Of a DNA stretch of 5,052 nucleotides, positions 1 to 5,052 are shown piece after piece. The stretch lies in the NCBI GenBank assembly GCA_949283445.1, contig CASDTD010000222.1, forward strand, positions 1 through 5,052. Reading direction: 5' to 3'. Under the pieces are notes generated by a model. That model had not been told where the DNA came from. It ran no database searches and saw only the letters and a program-made list of their open reading frames with translations. Source of the DNA: an uncultured Coriobacteriia bacterium. Its GTDB lineage: Bacteria > Actinomycetota > Coriobacteriia > Coriobacteriales > QAMH01. Both the position numbers and the translations under genes were made by a program. Numbering within the stretch: the stretch's first letter is position 1; each line of letters starts with the position of its first letter.

Positions 1-628
<628 letters not shown>

Positions 629-644
629 AGTGGAGTAGGGAACT

Positions 645-692
645 AGCTACGTGCCGCCCACGCATGACCGAATACGTGGGCGGCACGTAGCT
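645..692. terminator. Perfect 18-bp inverted repeat, probable bidirectional terminator
   Basis: The left arm AGCTACGTGCCGCCCACG (645-662) and the right arm CGTGGGCGGCACGTAGCT (675-692) are exact reverse complements separated by a 12-nt loop (663-674). The repeat starts 16 bp after the aldo-keto reductase stop and ends 34 bp before the stop of the convergent acetyltransferase remnant, the normal place for a shared terminator. Only a weak T-rich stretch follows on the plus strand (CTTCTTG) and none on the minus strand, so termination would rely on the very stable GC-rich stem. Confidence 0.7.
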
Positions 693-726
693 TCTTGCCG
701 ACAAAGCCCTCGGCTATCCCTCACGG

Positions 727-1306
727 TTATTCAGCGAGAGGCGGCAGGTCTTTTATCTTGCGTGCCGGAACGCCTGCCACTACGCTGTTGCTGGGCACGT
801 CTTTGGTGACGACGGCGCCCGCAGCTACCACTACGTTGCTGCCGATGGTGACCCCGCCTGTAATCACGCAGTTCCCGCCAATCCATACATCATCGCCGAT
901 TGTGATGGGCTTGGATATCGCCAGCCGTTCGCGCCGCCCCTGCGTTTCGAACGGGTCCCGTCGTCGCGATGAGCGTGCCGGGACCCACCATGCAGAAGTC
1001 ACCGAAGGTCACCGACGCGCCATCGAGGATGGTAACGTTGAAATTCGCCGTGAACCTTCTGCCTACGGTGATGTTCTTGCCGTTGTCGCAGTGAAAGCCG
1101 GGCTGGATGTCGAGCTCGGGGCCCGCCGCGCCAAAAAGTCTGCGCGCAGCTGCCTCGCGTCTCGCTGCGTCGAGCGGGTCTATCGCGGCAAGTTCGGCGC
1201 ATCGTGCAGAAGCCGTGTCCTTCATTGCGACGAGCTCGGGGTCGTCGTATCGGTAGGGAAGCCCCGCTTCGAGTTTCTCCATTTCCGTCATGTTGGCCTC
1301 GTTCAT
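727..1306 (-). pseudogene. Maltose/galactoside O-acetyltransferase, frameshifted
   Basis: Remnant of a left-handed beta-helix (hexapeptide-repeat) acetyltransferase of the LacA/Maa type, which moves acetyl from acetyl-CoA to sugar hydroxyls. The start is ATG at 1304-1306, chosen because GGGAGGA lies 6 nt upstream; a second ATG (1289-1291) has a poorer site. Residues 1-116 read correctly: an N-terminal Maac-type region (MEKLEAGLPYRYDDPEL), then DNGKNITVGRRFTANFNVTI and [16 protein letters not shown]. After about 959 the frame changes: the original frame runs 22 further aberrant codons to a TGA at 890-892, while the family sequence resumes in another frame from 957 ([12 protein letters not shown], then [15 protein letters not shown] and [26 protein letters not shown]) to the TAA at 727-729. 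The segment lost at the junction should carry TGHP, whose His is the catalytic base of LacA. The two parts total 192 residues, near the family length. A sequencing error is possible but would not by itself explain the missing His-Pro. Confidence 0.88.
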
Positions 1307-1310
1307 GTGT

Positions 1311-1318
1311 GTTCCTCC
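1311..1318 (-). promoter_or_regulatory. Ribosome binding site of the acetyltransferase remnant
   Basis: On the minus strand GGGAGGAA ends 4 nt before the ATG at 1304-1306, with the GGAGG core about 6 nt away. It supports this start over the in-frame ATG 15 bp further in, which has only a weak GAGG. Confidence 0.6.
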
Positions 1319-1418
1319 CGTTTTCTCCTGGCGGCAAGGGCGAGACGTTTCGTCGTCCTGCTATCGTGCCATATTCGATGCAGCAAGGGGTCGCAAAGGG
1401 CCACATCAAATGTCGCAT

Positions 1419-1452
1419 TTTTACTCAATACACTGAGTAAAATTACTCAATA
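1419..1452. promoter_or_regulatory. Operator candidate: three TTACTCA half-sites forming two overlapping palindromes
   Basis: TTTTACTCA (1419-1427) and TGAGTAAAA (1434-1442) are exact 9-bp inverted arms with a 6-nt spacer. The right half-site TGAGTAA (1434-1440) also pairs with a third copy, TTACTCA (1443-1449), across only 2 nt. The first and third copies extend to a direct repeat, TTACTCAATA, at 1421-1430 and 1443-1452, 22 bp apart, about two helical turns. The cluster lies midway between the divergent acetyltransferase remnant (start 1306) and the phosphoesterase (start 1567), about 113 bp from each. The form resembles TetR- or MarR-type operators, but no such regulator is in the window. 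No convincing -35/-10 pair was found here. The rest of 1307-1566 holds only small hairpins. Confidence 0.45.
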
Positions 1453-1566
1453 GAGAAAGCGTCTGCGTGTCAGCGCAGCTGGTCCGCAATTCTGGCGGAG
1501 AGCATACTGGAAACCGATAATCAAACGTTACTTAATGCCTAGAGGTTCATTGCGAGGTGAGGCAAT

Positions 1567-2301
1567 ATGGCAGGCAGAATCTTCGTCACGGGAGATGTTC
1601 ACGGGCGAATCGACATAGGCAAGCTCGGCTCGAAGCTCTTCCCGCAGGGTCGCAAACTCGACCGTGACGATTACGTCATCATCTGCGGCGATTTTGGCTG
1701 CGTCTGGAACGGGGATAACCAGGACCGTTACTGGTTGGATTGGCTCGAGGACAAGCCGTTCACGACGCTGTTCGTCGACGGCAACCACGAGAACTTCGAC
1801 ATGCTCGACGCGATGGATGTCCAACGTTGGATGGGCGGGAACGTGCACGAAATACGTCCGCATGTCCGGCATCTCATGCGCGGCCAGCTGTTCGACTTGC
1901 ACGGTCGGCGCTTTTTTACGCTGGGCGGTGCGCGTTCGCATGATATCGAGTTCCGGCTGCCGCGTATCAGCTGGTGGGAGCAGGAGCTGCCGACGCTCGA
2001 CGAGCTTGCGGCGGCGGAAGCTACGCTCGATGAGTGCGGTTGGCAGGTCGATTGCGTGATCACGCATTGTGCCGCCGCGAACGTGCAGTACCGCCTCATG
2101 CCGACGTACGACAACGACCGGCTGACCCGTTTCTTGTTCGATGTAGAGCGTCGCTTGGATTACCGGGCCTGGTTCTTTGGCCACTATCATGAGAACAAAC
2201 GTGTGGGGGAGCGTCAAATCGCGGTGTACGGGGATATATGGGAAATCGTTTTGGGTCAGTCGCCCGATGACGACGAGCTCGTGCTCGTCCGCGAAGGATA
2301 G
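1567..2301 (+). CDS. Calcineurin-like metallophosphoesterase
   Basis: A 244-residue cytosolic phosphoesterase with a dinuclear metal centre; its substrate is unknown. All five family motifs are present in order: GDVHG (9-13; Asp10 and His12 bind metal), GDFG (41-44; bridging Asp42), GNHE (72-75; Asn73 and the catalytic His74), THC (166-168; metal ligand His167) and GHYH (205-208; ligands His206 and His208). No signal peptide or membrane segment is seen and the protein is one domain, so it is a complete, probably active enzyme. The ATG at 1567 is preceded by GAGGTGAGG (1554-1562), a strong ribosome site. TAG is at 2299-2301. The gene stands alone: divergent from the acetyltransferase remnant, convergent with the permease. 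Close relatives are usually annotated only as metallophosphoesterase, so a specific role such as nucleotide, phosphodiester or phosphoprotein hydrolysis cannot be chosen. Confidence 0.93.
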   Translation: MAGRIFVTGDVHGRIDIGKLGSKLFPQGRKLDRDDYVIICGDFGCVWNGDNQDRYWLDWLEDKPFTTLFVDGNHENFDMLDAMDVQRWMGGNVHEIRPHVRHLMRGQLFDLHGRRFFTLGGARSHDIEFRLPRISWWEQELPTLDELAAAEATLDECGWQVDCVITHCAAANVQYRLMPTYDNDRLTRFLFDVERRLDYRAWFFGHYHENKRVGERQIAVYGDIWEIVLGQSPDDDELVLVREG

Positions 2302-2317
2302 ACAGCGGCATCGAACG

Positions 2318-2381
2318 GCGAAAGCTTCGCGGTTTCAAGTGACTGTTCGTGTTATTTGAACGACGGCGTTTTTAAGCGTCG
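2318..2381. terminator. Weak hairpins in the convergent gap
   Basis: Three modest structures follow the phosphoesterase stop: GCGAA-AGC-TTCGC (2318-2330); a 10-bp stem with two G-U pairs, TTCAAGTGAC (2334-2343) with GTTATTTGAA (2351-2360), on the plus-strand transcript; and CGACGGC with GCGTCG (2361-2381), whose loop contains GTTTTTAA and which overlaps the permease stop codon. None is a textbook stem plus T-run, but a terminator is expected between these convergent genes and this is the only candidate. Confidence 0.3.
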
Positions 2382-3346
2382 ACACTTGCTGTTCGAGCGC
2401 GCGAGGCGAAGCTCGGCGCCTGCGCCAACACGACACCGGCAAGCACGGTCGCTACTCCCACCCATTCGACAACACCCATGGGCGTGCCCAGTACAATCAT
2501 GGCGACAAGCAGACCCATGGGAAGTTCTGCCGCCGACAAGATGGTGCAAACGCCGGACGGCAGGTGCGGCGTTCCCAGCCCGAACAAGATGACGGGGAGG
2601 CACAGCGCGAACAGCGCGGCGATGGCGGCGTAGGGAGCGAACCCCTGGAAGAGCACGCCGGAGGGGAAGAAGTCGGGGCAGGCCACGAGAGAGAGGATGG
2701 CCGAGCCGGCGACAACGATCATGCCGCGCTGCGCGGGCGAGCAATCTGCCTGCACTTTTCCGGAGAACGTGACGAACAGCGCACAGGAGACGGAGCTGCC
2801 CAGCGCACACACGATGCCCACGGGGTCAAGCGAGCTGAGGTCGGTGGCGTAGAGCCCACTGGCGAATACGGTTCCCGCCATAATGATGACTGCCGCCATG
2901 ATTTGGCAGATATGGGGCATGCGTCGTGTGGTGATTGCTTGGATGACCAGTCCGATCCAGGTGAACTGGAACAGCAGGGTGAGAGCGACCGGCGCGGGCA
3001 GAACGCTCATCGCGTAGCAGTACAGAATGGACGTGACGCAGGTGAGCATGCCAAACCCCATGAGCTTGAACACAGTTTTCGCGTTCAGCTTCGCGATGCG
3101 TTTGCCGCGCACGCGGTTCAAAAGGACGAGCAGCGCGAAAATCGTCAGTGCAAGCCATGCCTGCCCGGCGACCATCTGGTTCGAGGTGAATCCGGCGGCG
3201 TAGGCAAGCTTGTAGGTGGTTGCCATGACGCCGTAGGAGGCGCCGCCCAAGAACACCTGTACAGATGCTATGACTTGTCGCGAAGAGCCGGGTTTTACAG
3301 CGCTGGTCTGCGGCGTTGCTATAGTGTTGACGGAAGCGTTTTCCAT
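2372..3346 (-). CDS. EamA/DMT-superfamily permease
   Basis: A 324-residue inner-membrane transporter of the drug/metabolite transporter superfamily (EamA, 10-TMS type), which moves small metabolites or amino acids, often outward; the substrate is not predictable here. Ten hydrophobic segments are visible, starting near residues 24-47, 54-74, 88-107, 108-130, 138-160 and 169-190, then four more in the second half. The two EamA repeats are recognisable; the second ends with the typical ILSAAELPMGLLVAMIVLG and WVGVATVLAGVVLAQ. A basic loop (NRVRGKRIAKLN) follows the second helix and the C-terminal tail is short and polar. The ATG at 3344-3346 (MENASV) is chosen over one 45 bp upstream because AAAGGAAAG precedes it and because the longer form would run into the leader hairpin's downstream flank. 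TAA is at 2372-2374. It has its own promoter and a structured leader upstream, so it is probably regulated separately from the upstream regulator gene. Confidence 0.93.
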   Translation of the reverse strand: MENASVNTIATPQTSAVKPGSSRQVIASVQVFLGGASYGVMATTYKLAYAAGFTSNQMVAGQAWLALTIFALLVLLNRVRGKRIAKLNAKTVFKLMGFGMLTCVTSILYCYAMSVLPAPVALTLLFQFTWIGLVIQAITTRRMPHICQIMAAVIIMAGTVFASGLYATDLSSLDPVGIVCALGSSVSCALFVTFSGKVQADCSPAQRGMIVVAGSAILSLVACPDFFPSGVLFQGFAPYAAIAALFALCLPVILFGLGTPHLPSGVCTILSAAELPMGLLVAMIVLGTPMGVVEWVGVATVLAGVVLAQAPSFASRARTASVDA

Positions 3347-3381
3347 GCTTTCCTTTCTTCGTTTATCGAATTCGGGGCAAC

Positions 3382-3466
3382 AAAAAGCCACGCACCCGAT
3401 CGCGAATTGTCCGACTCGGGGGCTTGGTTGCCCGGAATCGAGAAGCTTCGCTTTCGGATGCGTGGC
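3382..3466 (-). ncRNA. Structured leader: long interrupted hairpin plus U-tract (attenuator or riboswitch candidate)
   Basis: Read on the minus strand, GCCACGCATCCGA (3454-3466) pairs with TCGGGTGCGTGGC (3387-3399): 13 bp with one G-U. The stem continues, after a 2x2 internal loop, as GCGAA (3447-3451) with TTCGC (3402-3406). Beyond an internal loop follows a third helix, TCGATTCcGGG (3431-3441) with CCCGAGTCGG (3411-3420), and a 10-nt loop containing CAACCAAG. UUUUU (3382-3386) comes directly after the basal stem, so the whole looks like an intrinsic terminator inside the leader, 35 nt before the permease start. A competing strand, GCGUGG (3495-3500), lies upstream and could pair with CCACGC of the terminator's left arm. 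I do not recognise a known riboswitch class. Confidence 0.5.
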
Positions 3467-3494
3467 GAAAAGATAGCGTTGCGCCCGGAAAAAT

Positions 3495-3504
3495 CCACGC
3501 GTGG
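3495..3504. repeat. Palindrome CCACGCGTGG in the permease leader
   Basis: A perfect 10-bp palindrome flanked by A and T runs (AAAAAT before, GGTTTT after on the plus strand). In the minus-strand transcript it can fold on itself or supply GCGUGG to sequester the CCACGC left arm of the downstream terminator-like hairpin. A further short helix, GCGCC (3512-3516) with GGCGC (3481-3485), could enclose it, though this lies at or just before the predicted transcript start. Confidence 0.4.
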
Positions 3505-3518
3505 TTTTAACGGCGCAT

Positions 3519-3546
3519 ATTGTACTGCCATCATGCGGAATGTCAA
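3519..3546 (-). promoter_or_regulatory. Sigma70-type promoter of the permease
   Basis: On the minus strand a perfect -35 TTGACA (3541-3546) and a near-consensus -10 TACAAT (3519-3524) are separated by 16 bp. Transcription would start near 3512, giving a leader of about 165 nt before the permease ATG. It is the best promoter match in the window and lies 57 bp past the stop of the upstream regulator gene. Confidence 0.75.
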
Positions 3547-3572
3547 ATGCGCCTGTTTGGTATCAGGAAACG

Positions 3573-3601
3573 CAGACGAGTGGTCTGTGACCCTCTGTCA
3601 C
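3573..3601. promoter_or_regulatory. Two tandem short dyads upstream of the permease promoter
   Basis: CAGAC (3573-3577) with GTCTG (3583-3587) and GTGAC (3587-3591) with GTCAC (3597-3601) each have 5-bp arms and a 5-nt centre, and they abut one another. They sit between the regulator stop and the permease -35. They could be a weak terminator for the regulator or protein-binding dyads; no T-run follows. The second reads TGTGA-N7-TCACG, one base off the spacing of a CRP-like site. Confidence 0.25.
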
Positions 3602-3602
3602 G

Positions 3603-4676
3603 TTAGAGCAGCATGTAACGGCTGAGGTTCTTGCGGCTCGTTACGCCGAGCTTTTCCATGGCGCGCGCGAGGTGACGCTTCACGGTGTTGATCGAGACGC
3701 CCAGGTGGTCGGCAATCTCCTGGTTCGTCCAGCTGCGGGCGGCAAGCATGGCCGTGGCGAACTCGGTTGTGGTGAGGTCGTCTGCCACTTCGTCTCCCGT
3801 GACGGGGTTGTGCACGCGCCGCCAGCCGGCAGAGAAGCGGTAGGTTATGTCGATAATGCGCCTGAAGTCGTCTGGCCAGCCAGGTTTGATGACCGACTCC
3901 AGCATGCCGCCGAGAAGACCGTGGTGTTCCCCGAAGGCCTCGATGAGATCGTCGGGTTGTGCGAGCTCCCACGCGGCCAGGAGATGTCCGCGCGCCTTTT
4001 CGACGTCCTTCAGGCTCATGTAGTCCATCACGGCGACGAGGTGCAGGTAAATGGCGGGGATGGGATACGCGTCCGCGCCCATGGGAAGCGTCGCCTCGAC
4101 GATGCCCGCGCTGTGGGCGTACTCCCCCTTGAGGTAGAGCAGGTGTGCCTGCACGTAGAGCGCGAAAGCGCGCAGCCCCTGGGGCAAAAGCGGCAGGAGC
4201 TCGTCGGTGGCGGGCAGCTCTTCAGGCAACGGCAGGTGGAGCAGCACGGCTGCGGTGGCAGAAATGAACGCAGAGGCGGCTCCGAGCTGCGGCGAGCGTT
4301 CGCCAGCTTTGATAAGGATGGCGTTCATCTGGTCCAGAAGAGCCTTGGCTTCACGTGCCTGGCCCAGGTGCAGGTTGGAATAGGCGCAGATCAGGCAAGC
4401 AGAGAGGCATGCAGTGACATCTTGCGAATCGAGGTAGGGGGCGGCGGTTGCGAGCGCCAGCTCGGGCTGACCACTGAAGTAATAGTACTCTGCGCGGGCG
4501 ATATCCTGCCGAGGGCCGACTTCCATGCCCTCGATCGCCTCCTGACAGCGCCCGGGGGCAAACGGCGTGTTCATGAGGGGCATGAGCGTCTTCGCGACAA
4601 AAGGCATTCTCGTGTCAGGGTTCGTTGTCGATCCTTTCTTTAAGGTGGCGTTATCTTGTGACGTCATGTCGGTCAT
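3603..4676 (-). CDS. LuxR-family transcriptional regulator with TPR-like N-terminal region
   Basis: A 357-residue DNA-binding regulator. The C-terminal 57 residues (301-357) form a LuxR/GerE helix-turn-helix: LTTTEFATAMLAARSWTNQEIADHL then GVSINTVKRHLARAMEKLG, with recognition helix around SINTVKRHLARA. Residues about 60-280 are alanine- and leucine-rich paired helices (ARAEYYYFSGQPELALATA, YVQAHLLYLKGEYAHSAGIV), resembling TPR-type repeats. There is no Walker A motif, receiver domain or membrane segment, so it is neither a MalT/LAL-type ATPase nor an obvious two-component regulator; the helical part probably senses a ligand or partner. ATG at 4674-4676 is chosen because AAAGGG lies just upstream; the frame is open back to an ATG at 4760, but that lacks a ribosome site and sits only about 13 nt from the predicted transcript start. 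TAG-class alternatives are excluded: the stop is TAA at 3603-3605 in minus reading. It is divergent from a secreted-protein gene, a plausible target. Confidence 0.87.
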   Translation of the reverse strand: MTDMTSQDNATLKKGSTTNPDTRMPFVAKTLMPLMNTPFAPGRCQEAIEGMEVGPRQDIARAEYYYFSGQPELALATAAPYLDSQDVTACLSACLICAYSNLHLGQAREAKALLDQMNAILIKAGERSPQLGAASAFISATAAVLLHLPLPEELPATDELLPLLPQGLRAFALYVQAHLLYLKGEYAHSAGIVEATLPMGADAYPIPAIYLHLVAVMDYMSLKDVEKARGHLLAAWELAQPDDLIEAFGEHHGLLGGMLESVIKPGWPDDFRRIIDITYRFSAGWRRVHNPVTGDEVADDLTTTEFATAMLAARSWTNQEIADHLGVSINTVKRHLARAMEKLGVTSRKNLSRYMLL

Positions 4677-4680
4677 GTAG

Positions 4681-4686
4681 CCCTTT
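4681..4686 (-). promoter_or_regulatory. Ribosome binding site deciding the regulator start
   Basis: Minus-strand AAAGGG ends 4 nt before the ATG at 4674-4676. The longer in-frame ATGs at 4760 and 4703 have no comparable site, so translation most likely starts at 4676. Confidence 0.5.
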
Positions 4687-4779
4687 CGTTGCGCTGTTAC
4701 CATCTGACCCGATGCTCGGTTTTCTCGAAAGTCAGGGCGATTCCTCTCTCTGAGAGACATCGCAGCAGCGTGTATCTCA

Positions 4780-4809
4780 ATTTTAGTCGATGACGATTGA
4801 CGTGGTCAT
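4780..4809 (-). promoter_or_regulatory. Probable promoter of the LuxR-type regulator
   Basis: On the minus strand -10 TAAAAT (4780-4785) and -35 ATGACC (4804-4809) are 18 bp apart. The -10 matches consensus at 5 of 6 and the -35 at 4 of 6. Transcription would start near 4773, leaving a leader of roughly 97 nt to the chosen ATG. Confidence 0.45.
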
Positions 4810-4811
4810 CG
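4788..4811. promoter_or_regulatory. Dyad CGATGAC-N10-GTCATCG overlapping the regulator promoter
   Basis: Exact 7-bp inverted arms at 4788-4794 and 4805-4811 with a 10-nt centre. The dyad covers the whole spacer and the -35 of the predicted regulator promoter, the position expected for an autorepressor or for a factor acting on both divergent genes. Centre-to-centre the arms are 17 bp apart. Confidence 0.4.
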
Positions 4812-4860
4812 CTTCTATTCGGATGTCGAGTGTACTTGAAGCTGGTCTTTGCTTTCCTTC

Positions 4861-4885
4861 ACCCGTTTTGACCCCTTGAACGGGT
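4861..4885. promoter_or_regulatory. Dyad ACCCGTT-N11-AACGGGT upstream of the exported-protein gene
   Basis: Exact 7-bp inverted arms at 4861-4867 and 4879-4885, with an 11-nt centre containing TTGACC. An AT-rich stretch, TAATATA, follows immediately, and another, GATAATTAAATATG, lies at about 4911-4924. No -35/-10 pair with normal spacing is clear, so this is best read as an activator or repressor site for the plus-strand gene starting at 4970. The geometry is close to that of the dyad at 4788-4811, but the arm sequence differs. Confidence 0.4.
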
Positions 4886-4953
4886 AATATACCGCTTTCG
4901 TCTCTTTACGGATAATTAAATATGCGCATGCTTTGCTGCTCGTACGAGACGAA

Positions 4954-4961
4954 GAGAGGGG
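4954..4961 (+). promoter_or_regulatory. Ribosome binding site deciding the exported-protein start
   Basis: GAGAGGGG lies 8 nt before the ATG at 4970. In-frame ATGs at 4922 and 4928 would add 14-16 residues ahead of the signal peptide and have no such site. Confidence 0.55.
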
Positions 4962-4969
4962 CGTCCGCC

Positions 4970-5052
4970 ATGGAGAAAAGGATACGTTCGTTAGTCGCAG
5001 TTCTTTCGGCGGTGGTTCTATGTTTCGGATTGCTGCCAGTGTCCGCGTTTGC
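4970..5052 (+). CDS. Exported protein, N-terminal signal peptide only (3' end missing)
   Basis: Only 27 full codons are in the window. They read as a classical Sec signal peptide: a short basic n-region (MEKRIR), a hydrophobic core (SLVAVLSAVVLCFGLL) and a cleavage-type end, PVSAFA, cut at the window edge. No twin-arginine motif is present. There is a cysteine at residue 18, but it is inside the hydrophobic core and not in a lipobox, so a lipoprotein is unlikely. Signal peptides ending LLPVSAFA are common in Gram-positive cell-surface proteins, but the mature function cannot be seen. The start at 4970 is set by GAGAGGGG and by the compact signal peptide; the frame is also open to ATGs at 4922 and 4928. 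It is divergent from the LuxR-type regulator, which may control it. Confidence 0.75.
   Translation, partial: MEKRIRSLVAVLSAVVLCFGLLPVSAF

Noticed and set aside
890..1002. Programmed ribosomal frameshift to rejoin the acetyltransferase
   Set aside because: There is no slippery heptamer at 955-962, and rejoining would still leave out the catalytic His-Pro.
695..1453. A 252-codon open frame on the plus strand
   Set aside because: It is antisense to the acetyltransferase remnant. It looks intact only because the real gene is broken; there is no ribosome site or family resemblance.
1461..1505. A tRNA or small RNA, from the small hairpins CTGCG-N6-CGCAG and CCGC-N7-GCGG
   Set aside because: The stems are only 4-5 bp, with no cloverleaf, T-loop sequence or terminator.
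1528..2217. A 229-codon open frame on the minus strand
   Set aside because: It is antisense to the metallophosphoesterase, whose five catalytic motifs are intact on the plus strand.
3387..3466. A SAM-I, ZTP or T-box riboswitch, because of GGGCAACC in the hairpin
   Set aside because: Only that short string is shared. The kink-turn and core sequences of SAM-I, the ZTP core and the T-box antiterminator (TGG-ACCGCG type) are all absent, so no known class is claimed.
3319..3546. A 75-codon minus-strand frame through the permease leader, a possible leader peptide
   Set aside because: Its TTG start coincides with the -35 hexamer, so the predicted transcript would not include it; there is no ribosome site and it runs out of frame past the permease start.
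2564..3625. A 353-codon open frame on the plus strand
   Set aside because: It is antisense to the permease. Its composition is very polar and Gly/Glu/Arg-rich without domain features, while the minus strand encodes a clear EamA protein. It also crosses the permease promoter and leader.
3672..4643. A 323-codon open frame on the plus strand
   Set aside because: It is antisense to the LuxR-tailed regulator, shows no recognisable domain and has no ribosome site; it is a GC-driven shadow.

Overview
This is a GC-rich window with a chromosomal, accessory-like character. The gene content (an AKR5-type aldo-keto reductase, a maltose/galactoside-type acetyltransferase, an EamA permease, a LuxR-tailed regulator without an NTPase domain, and a secreted protein with a Gram-positive-style signal peptide), together with purine-rich Shine-Dalgarno sites, suggests a Gram-positive high-GC anaerobe. 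Class Coriobacteriia (Eggerthella/Slackia/Olsenella-like) is my best guess. That is inference from style only; no marker gene fixes the taxon.

Layout, left to right. (1) 1-628, plus strand: 3' part of an aldo-keto reductase, followed by a perfect 18-bp inverted repeat that probably ends transcription. (2) 727-1306, minus strand: a maltose/galactoside O-acetyltransferase gene that is broken. The reading frame shifts at about 958, exactly where the catalytic His-Pro motif should be, so I call a pseudogene. (3) 1307-1566: a divergent intergenic region with three copies of a TTACTCA half-site arranged as two overlapping palindromes, an operator candidate. (4) 1567-2301, plus strand: an intact calcineurin-like metallophosphoesterase. 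(5) 2302-2371: a short convergent gap with weak hairpins. (6) 2372-3346, minus strand: a ten-helix EamA/DMT permease. It has its own strong sigma70-type promoter (TTGACA-16-TACAAT) and a leader of about 165 nt. The leader contains a long interrupted hairpin ending in a U-tract and a competing upstream pairing partner, which looks like an attenuator or riboswitch that I cannot assign to a known class. (7) 3603-4676, minus strand: a regulator with a helical TPR-like N-terminal region and a C-terminal LuxR helix-turn-helix. (8) 4677-4969: a divergent control region with two dyads of similar geometry; one sits in the spacer of the regulator's likely promoter. (9) 4970-5052, plus strand: the first 27 codons of an exported protein (signal peptide), cut by the window end.

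Working together: the regulator and the exported protein are divergent and share a dyad-bearing control region, so the regulator may control itself and the exported protein. The permease lies downstream of the regulator on the same strand but has its own promoter and an RNA-level control candidate. The aldo-keto reductase, acetyltransferase remnant and phosphoesterase look like independent single-gene units. I see no transposase, integrase, tRNA, CRISPR array or phage gene.
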